Assembly: GCF_900111145.1 (NCBI RefSeq) | Contig: NZ_FOIR01000004.1 | Span: forward strand, 186,001-250,000 | Direction of reading: 5' to 3' | Length of the DNA stretch: 64,000 bases | From: Roseivirga pacifica | GTDB lineage: Bacteria; Bacteroidota; Bacteroidia; Cytophagales; Cyclobacteriaceae | Part shown: positions 43,153-51,207 of the stretch, in pieces | Position numbering within the stretch: position 1 is the stretch's first letter | How the letters are laid out: every line of letters starts with the position of its first letter | Notes under the pieces: generated by a model | Seen by the model: only the letters and a program-made list of their open reading frames with translations | What the model was told of the DNA's origin: nothing | The model's database searches: none | Translations under genes and position numbers: made by a program

Positions 43153-44790
43153 ATGTCCCTTTTTTTAATCAACCGAGTTTTATCAGGGTTTATGAGTTTA
43201 GGTAATAGCAAAAATCAATTAGCCAACTATTTGGCTTATTCTACAATCGGCTTTACCATAGCCCCAATCATCCTTCTGCTTTTGGGAGTCAATTTTGGTT
43301 CACAAACTCACCTAGCCAATTTCAACAACCTATCAACTGCCGACTCTGCAAATTTATTAGAGGCACTAGCGGGTGCATTTGTCCATTTGTTGCTAGAGTG
43401 GTCATCAGTCACCATTGCGGCAGTTACGGCAGTGTTAGCTTTTGCACAGTACCGCATTACCAAAAATGCGGCAACTGCCATTATTGGGGTAGCGCTGCTA
43501 TGCACAGGTGGAATTGATGCCTTTCATGCCTTGGCTGCTACAAAACTCACCCATTCAGTAAACGATAATTCCAATTTCATTCCTTTCACGTGGGCTTTCT
43601 CACGAATGTTCAATGCACTTATTCTATTGGCAGGTGTAAGTGTATTCATTTTTGGAATACACAAAAAGCTAGACAGAGCAGCTCAAGATCGGTTTGTGAT
43701 ATTTACGAGCCTCATTTTCTTAATCATTTCGTACACCGTTGTTCGATTTTGTGCTGTTAGCAACAATCTACCTAATACACAGTTTCCCGATCAGTGGATC
43801 ACAAGGCCTTATGACGTTATTCCACTCATTCTATTTATAGTTCTCGGACTTTGGGCGTTTCCGCGTTTTCGGAGAACAGAAAACAACATTTTTAGCTATG
43901 CCCTACTTTGGAGCATGGTGCCAGCTTTGGCAACCCAATTACACATGGCCTTTGGGTCTACTGAACTTTACGACCCTCATTTCAACATAGGGCATTACCT
44001 AAAAACCATATCCTATATTGTTCCATTTGTGGGCATTACAATCGACTACTTCATCACCTACAAAGAACAAAAGACAAAGCTAACTGAGCTTAAAAAAGCC
44101 CACCATCAGCTTGAGATTCAAAACAAAGAGCTGAGTCAAATAGCATACATAACCTCGCACGATTTGCAAGAACCCCTGCGCTCGTTAATGAGCATGTGCG
44201 ACATTTTTGAACAAGAATATAAAGGCAAGCTAGAACCCGAGGCCGAGCAGTTGCTCGATTACATTATGCAGGCAAGCCAGCGCATGAGTCTGCTGGTAAG
44301 AGACATTATGGATTACAATCGCCTTGGCAAAGATCAGGTACTTTCAACTATAGACTGCCACCAATTGCTGAATACCATTCAGCAAGACCTATCAACCCAG
44401 ATAAAAGAACATAGGGCAGTAATAAAAACGACAGACATCCCTTTACAAGTAAAAGGCTATAAAACAGAGCTGAGGTTGCTCTTTCAGAATTTAATAGGCA
44501 ATGCCATAAAGTTCAAAAGGCCAGACACCCCACCACATATTGTGATTGAGTGCACACAAACAGCTAAGCATTGGCAGTTTTCTGTTAAAGACAATGGCAT
44601 TGGCTTAGCTTCAAAGCACTATCAAAAGATTTTCTTGATGTTTCAGCGCTTGCACAAAAAAGATGCATATGAAGGCACCGGCATAGGCCTAGCCCACTGC
44701 AAAAAAATTGTAAACATGCACGGAGGAGAAATTTGGGTTGATTCCGAAATAGGCGCGGGCGCTACCTTCTACTTTACCATACCCAAATAA
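43153..44790 (+). CDS. membrane-bound sensor histidine kinase (MASE-like sensor)
   Basis: A 545-residue kinase. An N-terminal domain with about eight helices (23-298) includes CTGGIDAFHALAATKL (117-132), resembling the MASE3/MASE4 membrane sensor type. A coiled segment (about 304-328) leads to HisKA with phospho-acceptor H336 (SHDLQEPLR) and a HATPase with N-box NLIGNAIKFK, DNGIGL and GTGIGLAHCKKIV. It ends in ATFYFTIPK with no receiver domain. No response regulator is adjacent, so its partner is elsewhere. An internal ATG at 43192 is an alternative start. Confidence 0.83.
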   Translation: MSLFLINRVLSGFMSLGNSKNQLANYLAYSTIGFTIAPIILLLLGVNFGSQTHLANFNNLSTADSANLLEALAGAFVHLLLEWSSVTIAAVTAVLAFAQYRITKNAATAIIGVALLCTGGIDAFHALAATKLTHSVNDNSNFIPFTWAFSRMFNALILLAGVSVFIFGIHKKLDRAAQDRFVIFTSLIFLIISYTVVRFCAVSNNLPNTQFPDQWITRPYDVIPLILFIVLGLWAFPRFRRTENNIFSYALLWSMVPALATQLHMAFGSTELYDPHFNIGHYLKTISYIVPFVGITIDYFITYKEQKTKLTELKKAHHQLEIQNKELSQIAYITSHDLQEPLRSLMSMCDIFEQEYKGKLEPEAEQLLDYIMQASQRMSLLVRDIMDYNRLGKDQVLSTIDCHQLLNTIQQDLSTQIKEHRAVIKTTDIPLQVKGYKTELRLLFQNLIGNAIKFKRPDTPPHIVIECTQTAKHWQFSVKDNGIGLASKHYQKIFLMFQRLHKKDAYEGTGIGLAHCKKIVNMHGGEIWVDSEIGAGATFYFTIPK

Positions 44791-44843
44791 ATTCATCTAG
44801 CATAGGCTATTACGGAGCATCTAAAAAATGTGACCAGTAAAAA

Positions 44844-45188
44844 CTATGCTAAAAGTGTTTTCACGCTTTCTGGCGGTCGGCCAATCACAGCTTTTTCGCC
44901 ATCGGTAACTATCGGGCGCTCAATCAATTTTGGGTTTTCCACCATAGCCTTAATCCATTCGTCATCGGTAAGTGTTTTACCCTTAAATTGTTCCTTATAT
45001 ATAGCCTCCCCTTTTCTCAATAGTTGCTCAGGCTTTATACCAAGCATTTCAATTAGCTTTTCCAGCTCTTCCTTAGAAGGCACCTCCTTTAGGTATTCAA
45101 TCACTTCTAACATTTCGCCACTTTCTTCTAAAATCTGAAGTGTTTCTCTACTTTTTCGGCACCTTGGGTTATGAAAGATTGTTAGCAT
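44844..45188 (-). CDS. arsC: ArsC/Spx-family reductase
   Basis: A 114-residue thioredoxin-fold protein. The catalytic cysteine is C10 in HNPRCRKSRETL, and the arginine-bearing RPIVTDGEKAVIGRPPE (about 92-108) is the conserved C-terminal motif of the ArsC family. It would reduce arsenate using glutaredoxin, but related YffB proteins have other roles, and no arsB, acr3 or arsR is adjacent. It converges with the kinase gene and is divergent from the aldo/keto reductase. Confidence 0.8.
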   Translation of the reverse strand: MLTIFHNPRCRKSRETLQILEESGEMLEVIEYLKEVPSKEELEKLIEMLGIKPEQLLRKGEAIYKEQFKGKTLTDDEWIKAMVENPKLIERPIVTDGEKAVIGRPPESVKTLLA

Positions 45189-45258
45189 ATCTACAAAAAA
45201 TTAAAAGGGTTTAGTATTCTGAATTCTTATTTCAATTTTAGCAAATAAATCAAGAATA

Positions 45259-46158
45259 ATGGAGCAAATAAAATTAAGCAACGAAGTATCCATTTCAAGA
45301 TTGGTGCATGGTGTTTGGCGAATGACTGAATGGAACATGCAACCAAAGGATACTGTGCAGTTGGTAGAACAGTGCCTGGAATTGGGCATCGATACATTTG
45401 ACCATGCCGATATATATGGCGACTATCAGTGCGAAAAAATGTTTGGAAAGGCCATGGAATTGGCACCTGAACTGAACGATAAAATTAAAATTGTTACCAA
45501 ATGCGGTATTCAATTAGTTAGTCAAAAACGACCAAAAAACTACATAAAGCACTACGACACTAGCTTTGAACACATTGTATGGTCTGCGGAAAACTCGCTT
45601 AAAATGCTTAAGCGCAGCAATGTAGATGTATTGCTCATTCACAGACCAGATCCATACATTAATCCAGAAGAAGTCGCCAAAGCTTTTAACAAGCTAAAGG
45701 AAGAAGGTAAGGTAAAAGCTTTTGGTGTTTCTAACTTTTTGCCTGCCCAATTCAAGGCATTGCAAGCGCATTTAGACTTTCCATTGGTAACCAATCAAAT
45801 TGAGGTTTCAGTTGCGGCACATCAAGAGTTTGAAAATGGTAATATCGATTTTTGCCAAGAAAATGGCCTTAGACCAATGGCTTGGTCTCCATTGGCAGGT
45901 GGCGCCATTTTTACAGCTCAAACCCATCGTTTTATAACGCTTAAGAATGTATTGCACCGCATTAGCGACCATATGGGCGTACCAATAGATCAGGTAATGT
46001 ATGCTTGGTTATTGCAACACCCTGTTGGCTTAATTCCGGTAGTAGGCTCAGGAAAAATTAAGCGAATAAAGTCTGCTGTAGCTGCGCTTGACGTAAAACT
46101 TAGCCGCCAACAATGGTTCGACATATGGGTAGCCTCTCGAGGTGAAGGTGTAGCCTAA
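45259..46158 (+). CDS. aldo/keto reductase
   Basis: A 299-residue NADPH-dependent TIM-barrel oxidoreductase, similar to the YdhF branch. The tetrad residues appear in DTFDHADIYGDY (Asp, Tyr), IVTKCGIQ (Lys) and VLLIHRPDPY (His). The cofactor region near the C-terminus is LIPVVGSGKIKRIKSA. The physiological substrate is unknown. A good terminator follows. Confidence 0.9.
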   Translation: MEQIKLSNEVSISRLVHGVWRMTEWNMQPKDTVQLVEQCLELGIDTFDHADIYGDYQCEKMFGKAMELAPELNDKIKIVTKCGIQLVSQKRPKNYIKHYDTSFEHIVWSAENSLKMLKRSNVDVLLIHRPDPYINPEEVAKAFNKLKEEGKVKAFGVSNFLPAQFKALQAHLDFPLVTNQIEVSVAAHQEFENGNIDFCQENGLRPMAWSPLAGGAIFTAQTHRFITLKNVLHRISDHMGVPIDQVMYAWLLQHPVGLIPVVGSGKIKRIKSAVAALDVKLSRQQWFDIWVASRGEGVA

Positions 46159-46168
46159 TAAATCATAG

Positions 46169-46199
46169 AAAAATGGGAGCTAGTCGGTTCCCATTTTTT
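46169..46199 (+). terminator. intrinsic terminator after the aldo/keto reductase
   Basis: AAAAATGGGA (46169-46178) pairs with TCCCATTTTT (46189-46198) over a 10-base loop, ending in a T run. It lies 10 bases after the stop. Confidence 0.75.
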
Positions 46200-46224
46200 A
46201 TTTAACAATCTTCAAATCATTAAA

Positions 46225-46755
46225 ATGAAAACTTCGCTTAGTTACCCAATTGGCAAATTCGAAACCTTAAAGCCCATTAACAAAGACCAAATTGCTCAAT
46301 GGATTGAAGAGATCGCCACGCTTCCCCAAAGAATGAAGGAGGCCGTTGCTGGCCTTTCAACCGAACAACTAGACACCCCATACCGCCCCGAGGGCTGGAC
46401 GATCAGGCAAGTGATTCATCATGTGCCAGACAGCCACATGAACAGCTATATTCGCTTTTGCTGGACACTCACCGAAGATCAACCCACCATTAAAGCCTAC
46501 AACGAACAAGCTTGGGCAACACTACCCTTTCAAAGCACGCTGCCTATTTCGGCTTCGCTAGACCTTTTGGAGCAAATACACATGCGCTGGGTACACTTAC
46601 TCAAATCATTAAACCAATCCGATTTAGACAAAGCCTACATTCACCCTGATGATGGAAAAACCAATAAACTCGCTAAAGTCATTGGTATGTATGCTTGGCA
46701 CGGAAACCACCATTTAGCGCATATTACTTCTTTAAAAGCGCGAATGAATTGGTAG
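46225..46755 (+). CDS. YfiT/DinB-family metal-dependent protein (bacillithiol transferase-like)
   Basis: A 176-residue DinB-fold protein matching YfiT: SYPIGKFE at the start, RPEGWTIRQVIHHVPDSHMNSYIRFCW (about 53-79) and the C-terminal WHGNHHLAHITSLK (about 157-170). The histidines of HHVPDSH and HHLAH supply the metal site. YfiT-type proteins are annotated as putative metal hydrolases or bacillithiol transferases; whether this organism uses bacillithiol cannot be seen here. It is followed closely by the VOC gene on the same strand. Confidence 0.85.
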   Translation: MKTSLSYPIGKFETLKPINKDQIAQWIEEIATLPQRMKEAVAGLSTEQLDTPYRPEGWTIRQVIHHVPDSHMNSYIRFCWTLTEDQPTIKAYNEQAWATLPFQSTLPISASLDLLEQIHMRWVHLLKSLNQSDLDKAYIHPDDGKTNKLAKVIGMYAWHGNHHLAHITSLKARMNW

Positions 46756-46818
46756 TTTGGTACTTTAGTATGAAGACTTTTCGCACACTAACAGCCACAT
46801 TCGAAAAACTATAAAACT

Positions 46819-47196
46819 ATGAAAGAGCAGAAATTTGGCACCATTGGATGGATAGACTTGAGCATTCCTAATGCTGAAGAAGTAAAGGATTTTTATGCCG
46901 AAGTTGTAGGCTGGAAACCAGAACCAGTTTCAATGGGCGATTACAACGATTACAGCATGCTTGCCGATGGTGAAGCTAAAGCTGGTGTATGCCACAAAAC
47001 AGGCATTAACAGCGACATTCCATCGCAATGGATGATCTATATAAATGTGGAAGACTTGGAAAAAAGCCTAGAAACGGTAAAAGCCAAAGGCGGCAAACTT
47101 TTGACTGAAATAAAAGACATGGGTGCTTACGGTCGCACTTGTTACATACAAGATCCGGGTGGGGCCACCTGTGCATTGTTCGAGCCAGCGAGCTAA
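46819..47196 (+). CDS. VOC family protein
   Basis: A 125-residue vicinal-oxygen-chelate fold protein with two beta-alpha-beta-beta-beta modules (FGTIGWIDLSIPNAEEVKDFYAEVVGWK, then WMIYINVEDLEKSLETVKAKGGK and RTCYIQDPGGATCALFEP). The closest named relatives are glyoxalase/bleomycin-resistance proteins. The usual metal ligands are only partly kept, so the activity is undefined. Confidence 0.85.
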   Translation: MKEQKFGTIGWIDLSIPNAEEVKDFYAEVVGWKPEPVSMGDYNDYSMLADGEAKAGVCHKTGINSDIPSQWMIYINVEDLEKSLETVKAKGGKLLTEIKDMGAYGRTCYIQDPGGATCALFEPAS

Positions 47197-47305
47197 CTCC
47201 GCCACCAAGCAAAAGCTTAATTTTTCAGCAGAAAAGTTCAAAACAAAAGTAATTACGTAAATTGAATGGCCTTGTGTGGTGTGAGGCAATTCAAATTGGC
47301 TGGCT

Positions 47306-48112
47306 ATGTACCTATGGACTTTTGTAGGTGTGTTATTTTCTGTACTATTCACTAAAAATAGCACACCAAAACCCGACTTCTTTAATCAGGACGAACAATA
47401 TTTATGCGCCCGAAACACTTTGGCATTAAACAACAGACTCTGCTTAGAAATTACAGAGACCCCCGCCTATTTATACAAAGAGTTTCTTGCGAGCATAGCC
47501 AATGAACAAGGAAAAACATCGGCAGCCTTTATCGAAAATGAACCAAACTTTGGGGTTTGGACAAATGCATTTCCAAAACTTTCGGCAGAAGAACTCGCGA
47601 GCCTGTTTTACGCTTCTGATGAGTTGGCACTAATGCCAATTGTGGGGATTACACGCCAACAAGCCGAAGCATTTTGTGAGTGGCGCACCAAAACCTTTAA
47701 GAAAGAATTGGAAGGCATGAGCAAAAGAGAGAGGGCGCGCTTTCCCAGAGACTTTGTATTCCGTTTACCAAGTGCCAAAGAGTGGGGCATAATGCGTTTT
47801 AAAGGACAACCAAATCAGGTACTGGATCAAATAGAAGACCTAGCTAATCAGAATTCTAAATCCTTTAAACTGAACAGAAGCAAAACGCTTAAAAATTCAA
47901 AAACACTTACCGATATATACGACACCCCAAAAGAGCAGATTGGCTACTACAACGTGTTTAACAATGTAGCAGAAATGACTTATTTAGAAGGAATTGCCGT
48001 AGGTGGTGGATGGAATTTACCTACACCAAACACTAGCTACACCAAAGAATTCAGCTACGAGAAAGCTGAAGCATGGCTTGGTATTCGATGCATATTTGAA
48101 ATACTGGATTAA
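47306..48112 (+). CDS. degenerate SUMF1/FGE-domain protein
   Basis: A 268-residue protein with a hydrophobic N-terminus (MYLWTFVGVLFSVLF), probably a signal or anchor, then a formylglycine-generating-enzyme-like domain. Echoes of the family are ITETPAYLYKEFL, the ITRQQAEAFCEWRT segment (about 116-129), FRLPSAKEWG (about 152-161), GYYNVFNNVAEMT (about 212-224) and the closing GGGWN...LGIRCIF. The catalytic cysteine pair of true FGE is not evident. Similar domains occur in gliding and type-IX-secretion proteins GldJ/GldK. Its stop overlaps that of the convergent DUF819 gene. Confidence 0.68.
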   Translation: MYLWTFVGVLFSVLFTKNSTPKPDFFNQDEQYLCARNTLALNNRLCLEITETPAYLYKEFLASIANEQGKTSAAFIENEPNFGVWTNAFPKLSAEELASLFYASDELALMPIVGITRQQAEAFCEWRTKTFKKELEGMSKRERARFPRDFVFRLPSAKEWGIMRFKGQPNQVLDQIEDLANQNSKSFKLNRSKTLKNSKTLTDIYDTPKEQIGYYNVFNNVAEMTYLEGIAVGGGWNLPTPNTSYTKEFSYEKAEAWLGIRCIFEILD

Positions 48113-49239
48113 ACCAACCCGGCAACCAAAAAGCCGAGATAAGTACCAAGGCCAGTACCGAGCGAACCTGCCAAAATTGAAGGAAGCAACAGATCACTTC
48201 GTTTAAAACTTTTCGCCAAAGCCAAAGCCGTACTTGCTCCACCAATATTGGCCTGCGAAGCAATGGCAATTATGGACCAATCGGTACGGAACAGCCAACC
48301 GCAAGTCACCAAAAACAAGCCATGCACTAATACTATCGCAACTGTAAAAAGCAAAATATTGAAGGCATGTTCGCCTACCTCTACCAGAGCCGTTACCTCG
48401 CAAAATGCTCCCACAACAACCAAAAAGAGATACACCGAAAACATACCCAGCATTTTTGCCCCAGGAATTTGCTGAACAAGCCTCCATTGAGCCAAAACCA
48501 AAGCTATAGTTGTTAGTATGAGCACTGACGGAATATCCGAAATGGCAGCTAGCTTATCCGAAACAAACATGGCTGCTAGACCAATAAAGAGCATCAGCCC
48601 TAAGCGTAGCGGTCCTACGTGCTCTCTTTCGGTATGGGCATCAATCTTATCTCCATCCTTCATCTGCAATACCGGATTCGATCTGAACTTCATCATAAAG
48701 ACAGGCAGGCTCAGAGTAACCAACATCCAAACAGCGGTTACAATATTATCGGCCACTACAATTCCAGTGTAAATAGCTCCTTCCCTCACAATATCATAGT
48801 GCAGAGCCACGGCATTAAAATTCGCACTTCCACCAGTATAAGTTCCCGTCATCATGCCGGCAATGGCTGCGTAGTGCGCACCAAAAACTGTCTTGTAATC
48901 AATTAATTGTAACGCTACAATCACACCCAGCGTGGTGCCAGCTGCGCCAAGTACAAAAGCCACAAGCATGGGCATACCGGCCTTTTTCAGCTGCTTTAAA
49001 TTCACCCCAAGAAGCAAGTAGAAAATGCTGGCGGGTGCCACATAACTAAAGATGGCGCTGTAAACCGGGCTAGCATTGGAAGCCGAAGGAATAAGTCCAA
49101 AGTTGGCCAAAACAGCACCTAGTATTATCACCAAAAGTGGCCCACTGATATGCCTTAAAAAAGTGTGCTTAGTCAACCACTCGCTTATAAAAATCAAGCC
49201 GCATAAAACCGTCAGAATGTAGATGGGTTCCTGAATCAT
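48109..49239 (-). CDS. DUF819 family integral membrane protein
   Basis: A 376-residue inner-membrane protein with about ten helices. Glycine-rich loops GMMTGTYTGGSANFNAVA (about 129-146) and ANIGGASTALALAKSF (about 330-345) form a symmetrical pair, as in inverted-repeat transporters. DUF819 is a predicted permease family related to the glutamate/sodium symporter type; the substrate is unknown. It opens divergently from the HAD phosphatase. Confidence 0.85.
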   Translation of the reverse strand: MIQEPIYILTVLCGLIFISEWLTKHTFLRHISGPLLVIILGAVLANFGLIPSASNASPVYSAIFSYVAPASIFYLLLGVNLKQLKKAGMPMLVAFVLGAAGTTLGVIVALQLIDYKTVFGAHYAAIAGMMTGTYTGGSANFNAVALHYDIVREGAIYTGIVVADNIVTAVWMLVTLSLPVFMMKFRSNPVLQMKDGDKIDAHTEREHVGPLRLGLMLFIGLAAMFVSDKLAAISDIPSVLILTTIALVLAQWRLVQQIPGAKMLGMFSVYLFLVVVGAFCEVTALVEVGEHAFNILLFTVAIVLVHGLFLVTCGWLFRTDWSIIAIASQANIGGASTALALAKSFKRSDLLLPSILAGSLGTGLGTYLGFLVAGLV

Positions 49240-49332
49240 AAACCTTGAAGATAAGCTTTATTTTGACATTGGGAATGAAGAATAGTGCAGTTGGCTTGCT
49301 TAGAACCTCCCTTTCTATCAATTTCGAGCCCA

Positions 49333-49968
49333 ATGAAAGCGGTGATCTTTGATATGGATGGTGTGCTGATTGACTCTGAACCACTTTGGAAAAGAGCCGA
49401 AGCAGAGGTGTTTGGAGGTCTGGGGGTTACACTTTCGGAAGACCTCACAGGGCAAACTGCCAGCATGACCACCAAAGCCGTAACCGAGTTTTGGTTTAAC
49501 CTCAGCCCATGGCAAGGGCCATCGCTACAAGCGGCAGAACAAGCCGTAATCCATCGGGTTGAAGAACTCATTGTGTCAGAAGGCCGAGCAATAGATGGTG
49601 TAATTGAAGTGCTAGATTTTTTTAAAGAAAAAGACCTTAAAATTGGCTTAGCCACTAACTCCCCCGCTTACCTTATACCCGCTATCTTAAATCAGGTTGG
49701 TGTTACTAAATACTTCGACATCACAATTTCTGCTGAAGATGAAAAGCAAGGCAAGCCACACCCTGCTGTTTACCTTACTGCTGCCAAAAAACTGCAAGTA
49801 GCACCTGCAGACTGTCTGGTAATTGAAGATTCCGTTTCGGGGCTAAAAGCCGCACAAAGTGCCGGCATGAAAACTGTTTGGCTAAATATTCATGGCCTAA
49901 AAACCGAACATTTGCAGCCCGATGTGGAGATTAGTAGCTTTTCGGAACTGCAAATAAAACTGACCTAG
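49333..49968 (+). CDS. HAD-superfamily sugar phosphatase (beta-phosphoglucomutase-like, YniC type)
   Basis: A 211-residue HAD hydrolase. From ATG 49333 it begins MKAVIFDMDGVLIDSEP, with nucleophile D7 and acid/base D9; the longer frame to 49285 adds a non-homologous tail. A helical cap (about 18-85), LATNSPAYL (motif II) and a KPHPAVYLTAAKKL lysine with IEDSVSGLKAA (motifs III/IV) follow. It resembles the hexitol phosphatase/2-deoxyglucose-6-phosphatase group. Confidence 0.88.
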   Translation: MKAVIFDMDGVLIDSEPLWKRAEAEVFGGLGVTLSEDLTGQTASMTTKAVTEFWFNLSPWQGPSLQAAEQAVIHRVEELIVSEGRAIDGVIEVLDFFKEKDLKIGLATNSPAYLIPAILNQVGVTKYFDITISAEDEKQGKPHPAVYLTAAKKLQVAPADCLVIEDSVSGLKAAQSAGMKTVWLNIHGLKTEHLQPDVEISSFSELQIKLT

Positions 49969-50105
49969 TTAAGCACCACTCATAACGCAAAAAGCACTTA
50001 TTACAATTATTTGCTCCATTTAGCCTCGGTGTTGCGTAAATTTACAGCTGCGAAACGAATTTTCGCTCACCTATGTTGAAAAGCGAAAGCTGAAGGAGTA
50101 CCTGA

Positions 50106-51164
50106 ATGAATACCAAAGAGAATACAAGAGTAGAAAAAATATCGTTGGCGAAGGAGCGCATTCACTCGCTTAAAAAGTATGCGCAAGAGCATAAAGCCAA
50201 AGCCACCATTCAAATCATTAATTCATTTTTGCCATTTATTGGCCTGTGGATCTTAATGTACATTAGCCTGGATTACAGCTATTGGATAACACTTGGGCTA
50301 GGCGTTATCAACGCTTTCTTTTTGGTAAGAATCTTCATTATTCAGCACGACTGCGGCCACCAATCGTTTTTGCGTAACAGAAAAGCCCAAAAAGTAATTG
50401 GCTACATCTGCAGTTACTTTTCAACCATTCCATTTAATTATTGGTCCAAATCGCACAATGTGCATCACAAACACAATGGCCAATTAGAGATTAGGGACAT
50501 AGGTGATGTGACCACCAAGACTGTGGCCGAATTTGAGCAAATGACCCGATTTGAGCGCTTCAAGTACCGCCTGTACCGTTCTCCAATCGTTATGTTCTTT
50601 ATTGGCCCGGTTTATTATGTATTCATTCACAACCGTATTGCCATGATTAAGCTACCAAGCTTTCAAAAGGCAAAAAAATGGTTGGTGCTTAACAACTTTG
50701 TACTGCTCGCCATATTCTTGCTTTTAGGTTTTCTACTTGGCTGGCAAAAATTCTTACTGGTTCACCTTACCATTTTGGTGTTGTTTTCAATCATCGCCAT
50801 TTGGTTCTTTTATGTGCAGCATCAGCACGAAAACAGTTACAAGCAATGGAAAAAGAACTGGGATTATGTGACTTCAGCCCTAAAAGGCAGCACATACTAT
50901 AAGGTGCCACGCGTTTTCAATTGGTTAACAGGCAACATCGGTATTCACCATGTTCACCACCTTAATCCGTTTATTCCTAATTACAATTTGAAAAAGTGCA
51001 TTAAGGAAAACCCTTGGTTGAACCAGTTTACCACAACCATCAACTTTTGGCAAAGCCTTTCACTAATGCGTAACAAATTGTGGGACGAAGCCGAGCAACG
51101 CATGATCAGCTTTAGCGAGTACTATCGCATGAAGAAGCTGAAGCCCGTTAAGGTGCGCTCATAA
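50106..51164 (+). CDS. membrane fatty acid desaturase
   Basis: A 352-residue di-iron desaturase. The three histidine boxes are HDCGH (81-85), HNVHH (117-121) and HHVHH (about 276-280). Four hydrophobic helices are arranged in two pairs (about 37-78 and 155-240). It introduces double bases into acyl chains and so adjusts membrane fluidity. The exact acyl substrate and bond position are not visible. It is monocistronic. Confidence 0.88.
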   Translation: MNTKENTRVEKISLAKERIHSLKKYAQEHKAKATIQIINSFLPFIGLWILMYISLDYSYWITLGLGVINAFFLVRIFIIQHDCGHQSFLRNRKAQKVIGYICSYFSTIPFNYWSKSHNVHHKHNGQLEIRDIGDVTTKTVAEFEQMTRFERFKYRLYRSPIVMFFIGPVYYVFIHNRIAMIKLPSFQKAKKWLVLNNFVLLAIFLLLGFLLGWQKFLLVHLTILVLFSIIAIWFFYVQHQHENSYKQWKKNWDYVTSALKGSTYYKVPRVFNWLTGNIGIHHVHHLNPFIPNYNLKKCIKENPWLNQFTTTINFWQSLSLMRNKLWDEAEQRMISFSEYYRMKKLKPVKVRS

Positions 51165-51189
51165 AATCCAGTTTACAGACTTAGATTAT

Positions 51190-51207
51190 GGAGTAGACTT
51201 CTACTCC
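51190..51207. other. small hairpin between convergent genes
   Basis: GGAGTAGA (51190-51197) pairs with TCTACTCC (51200-51207) and overlaps the permease stop codon. It lacks a U-run, so its role as a terminator is uncertain. Confidence 0.35.

Noticed and set aside
44844-45188. An arsenic-resistance operon around arsC
   Set aside because: No arsR, arsB or acr3 is adjacent; a single ArsC-fold gene is not an operon and may have another redox role.
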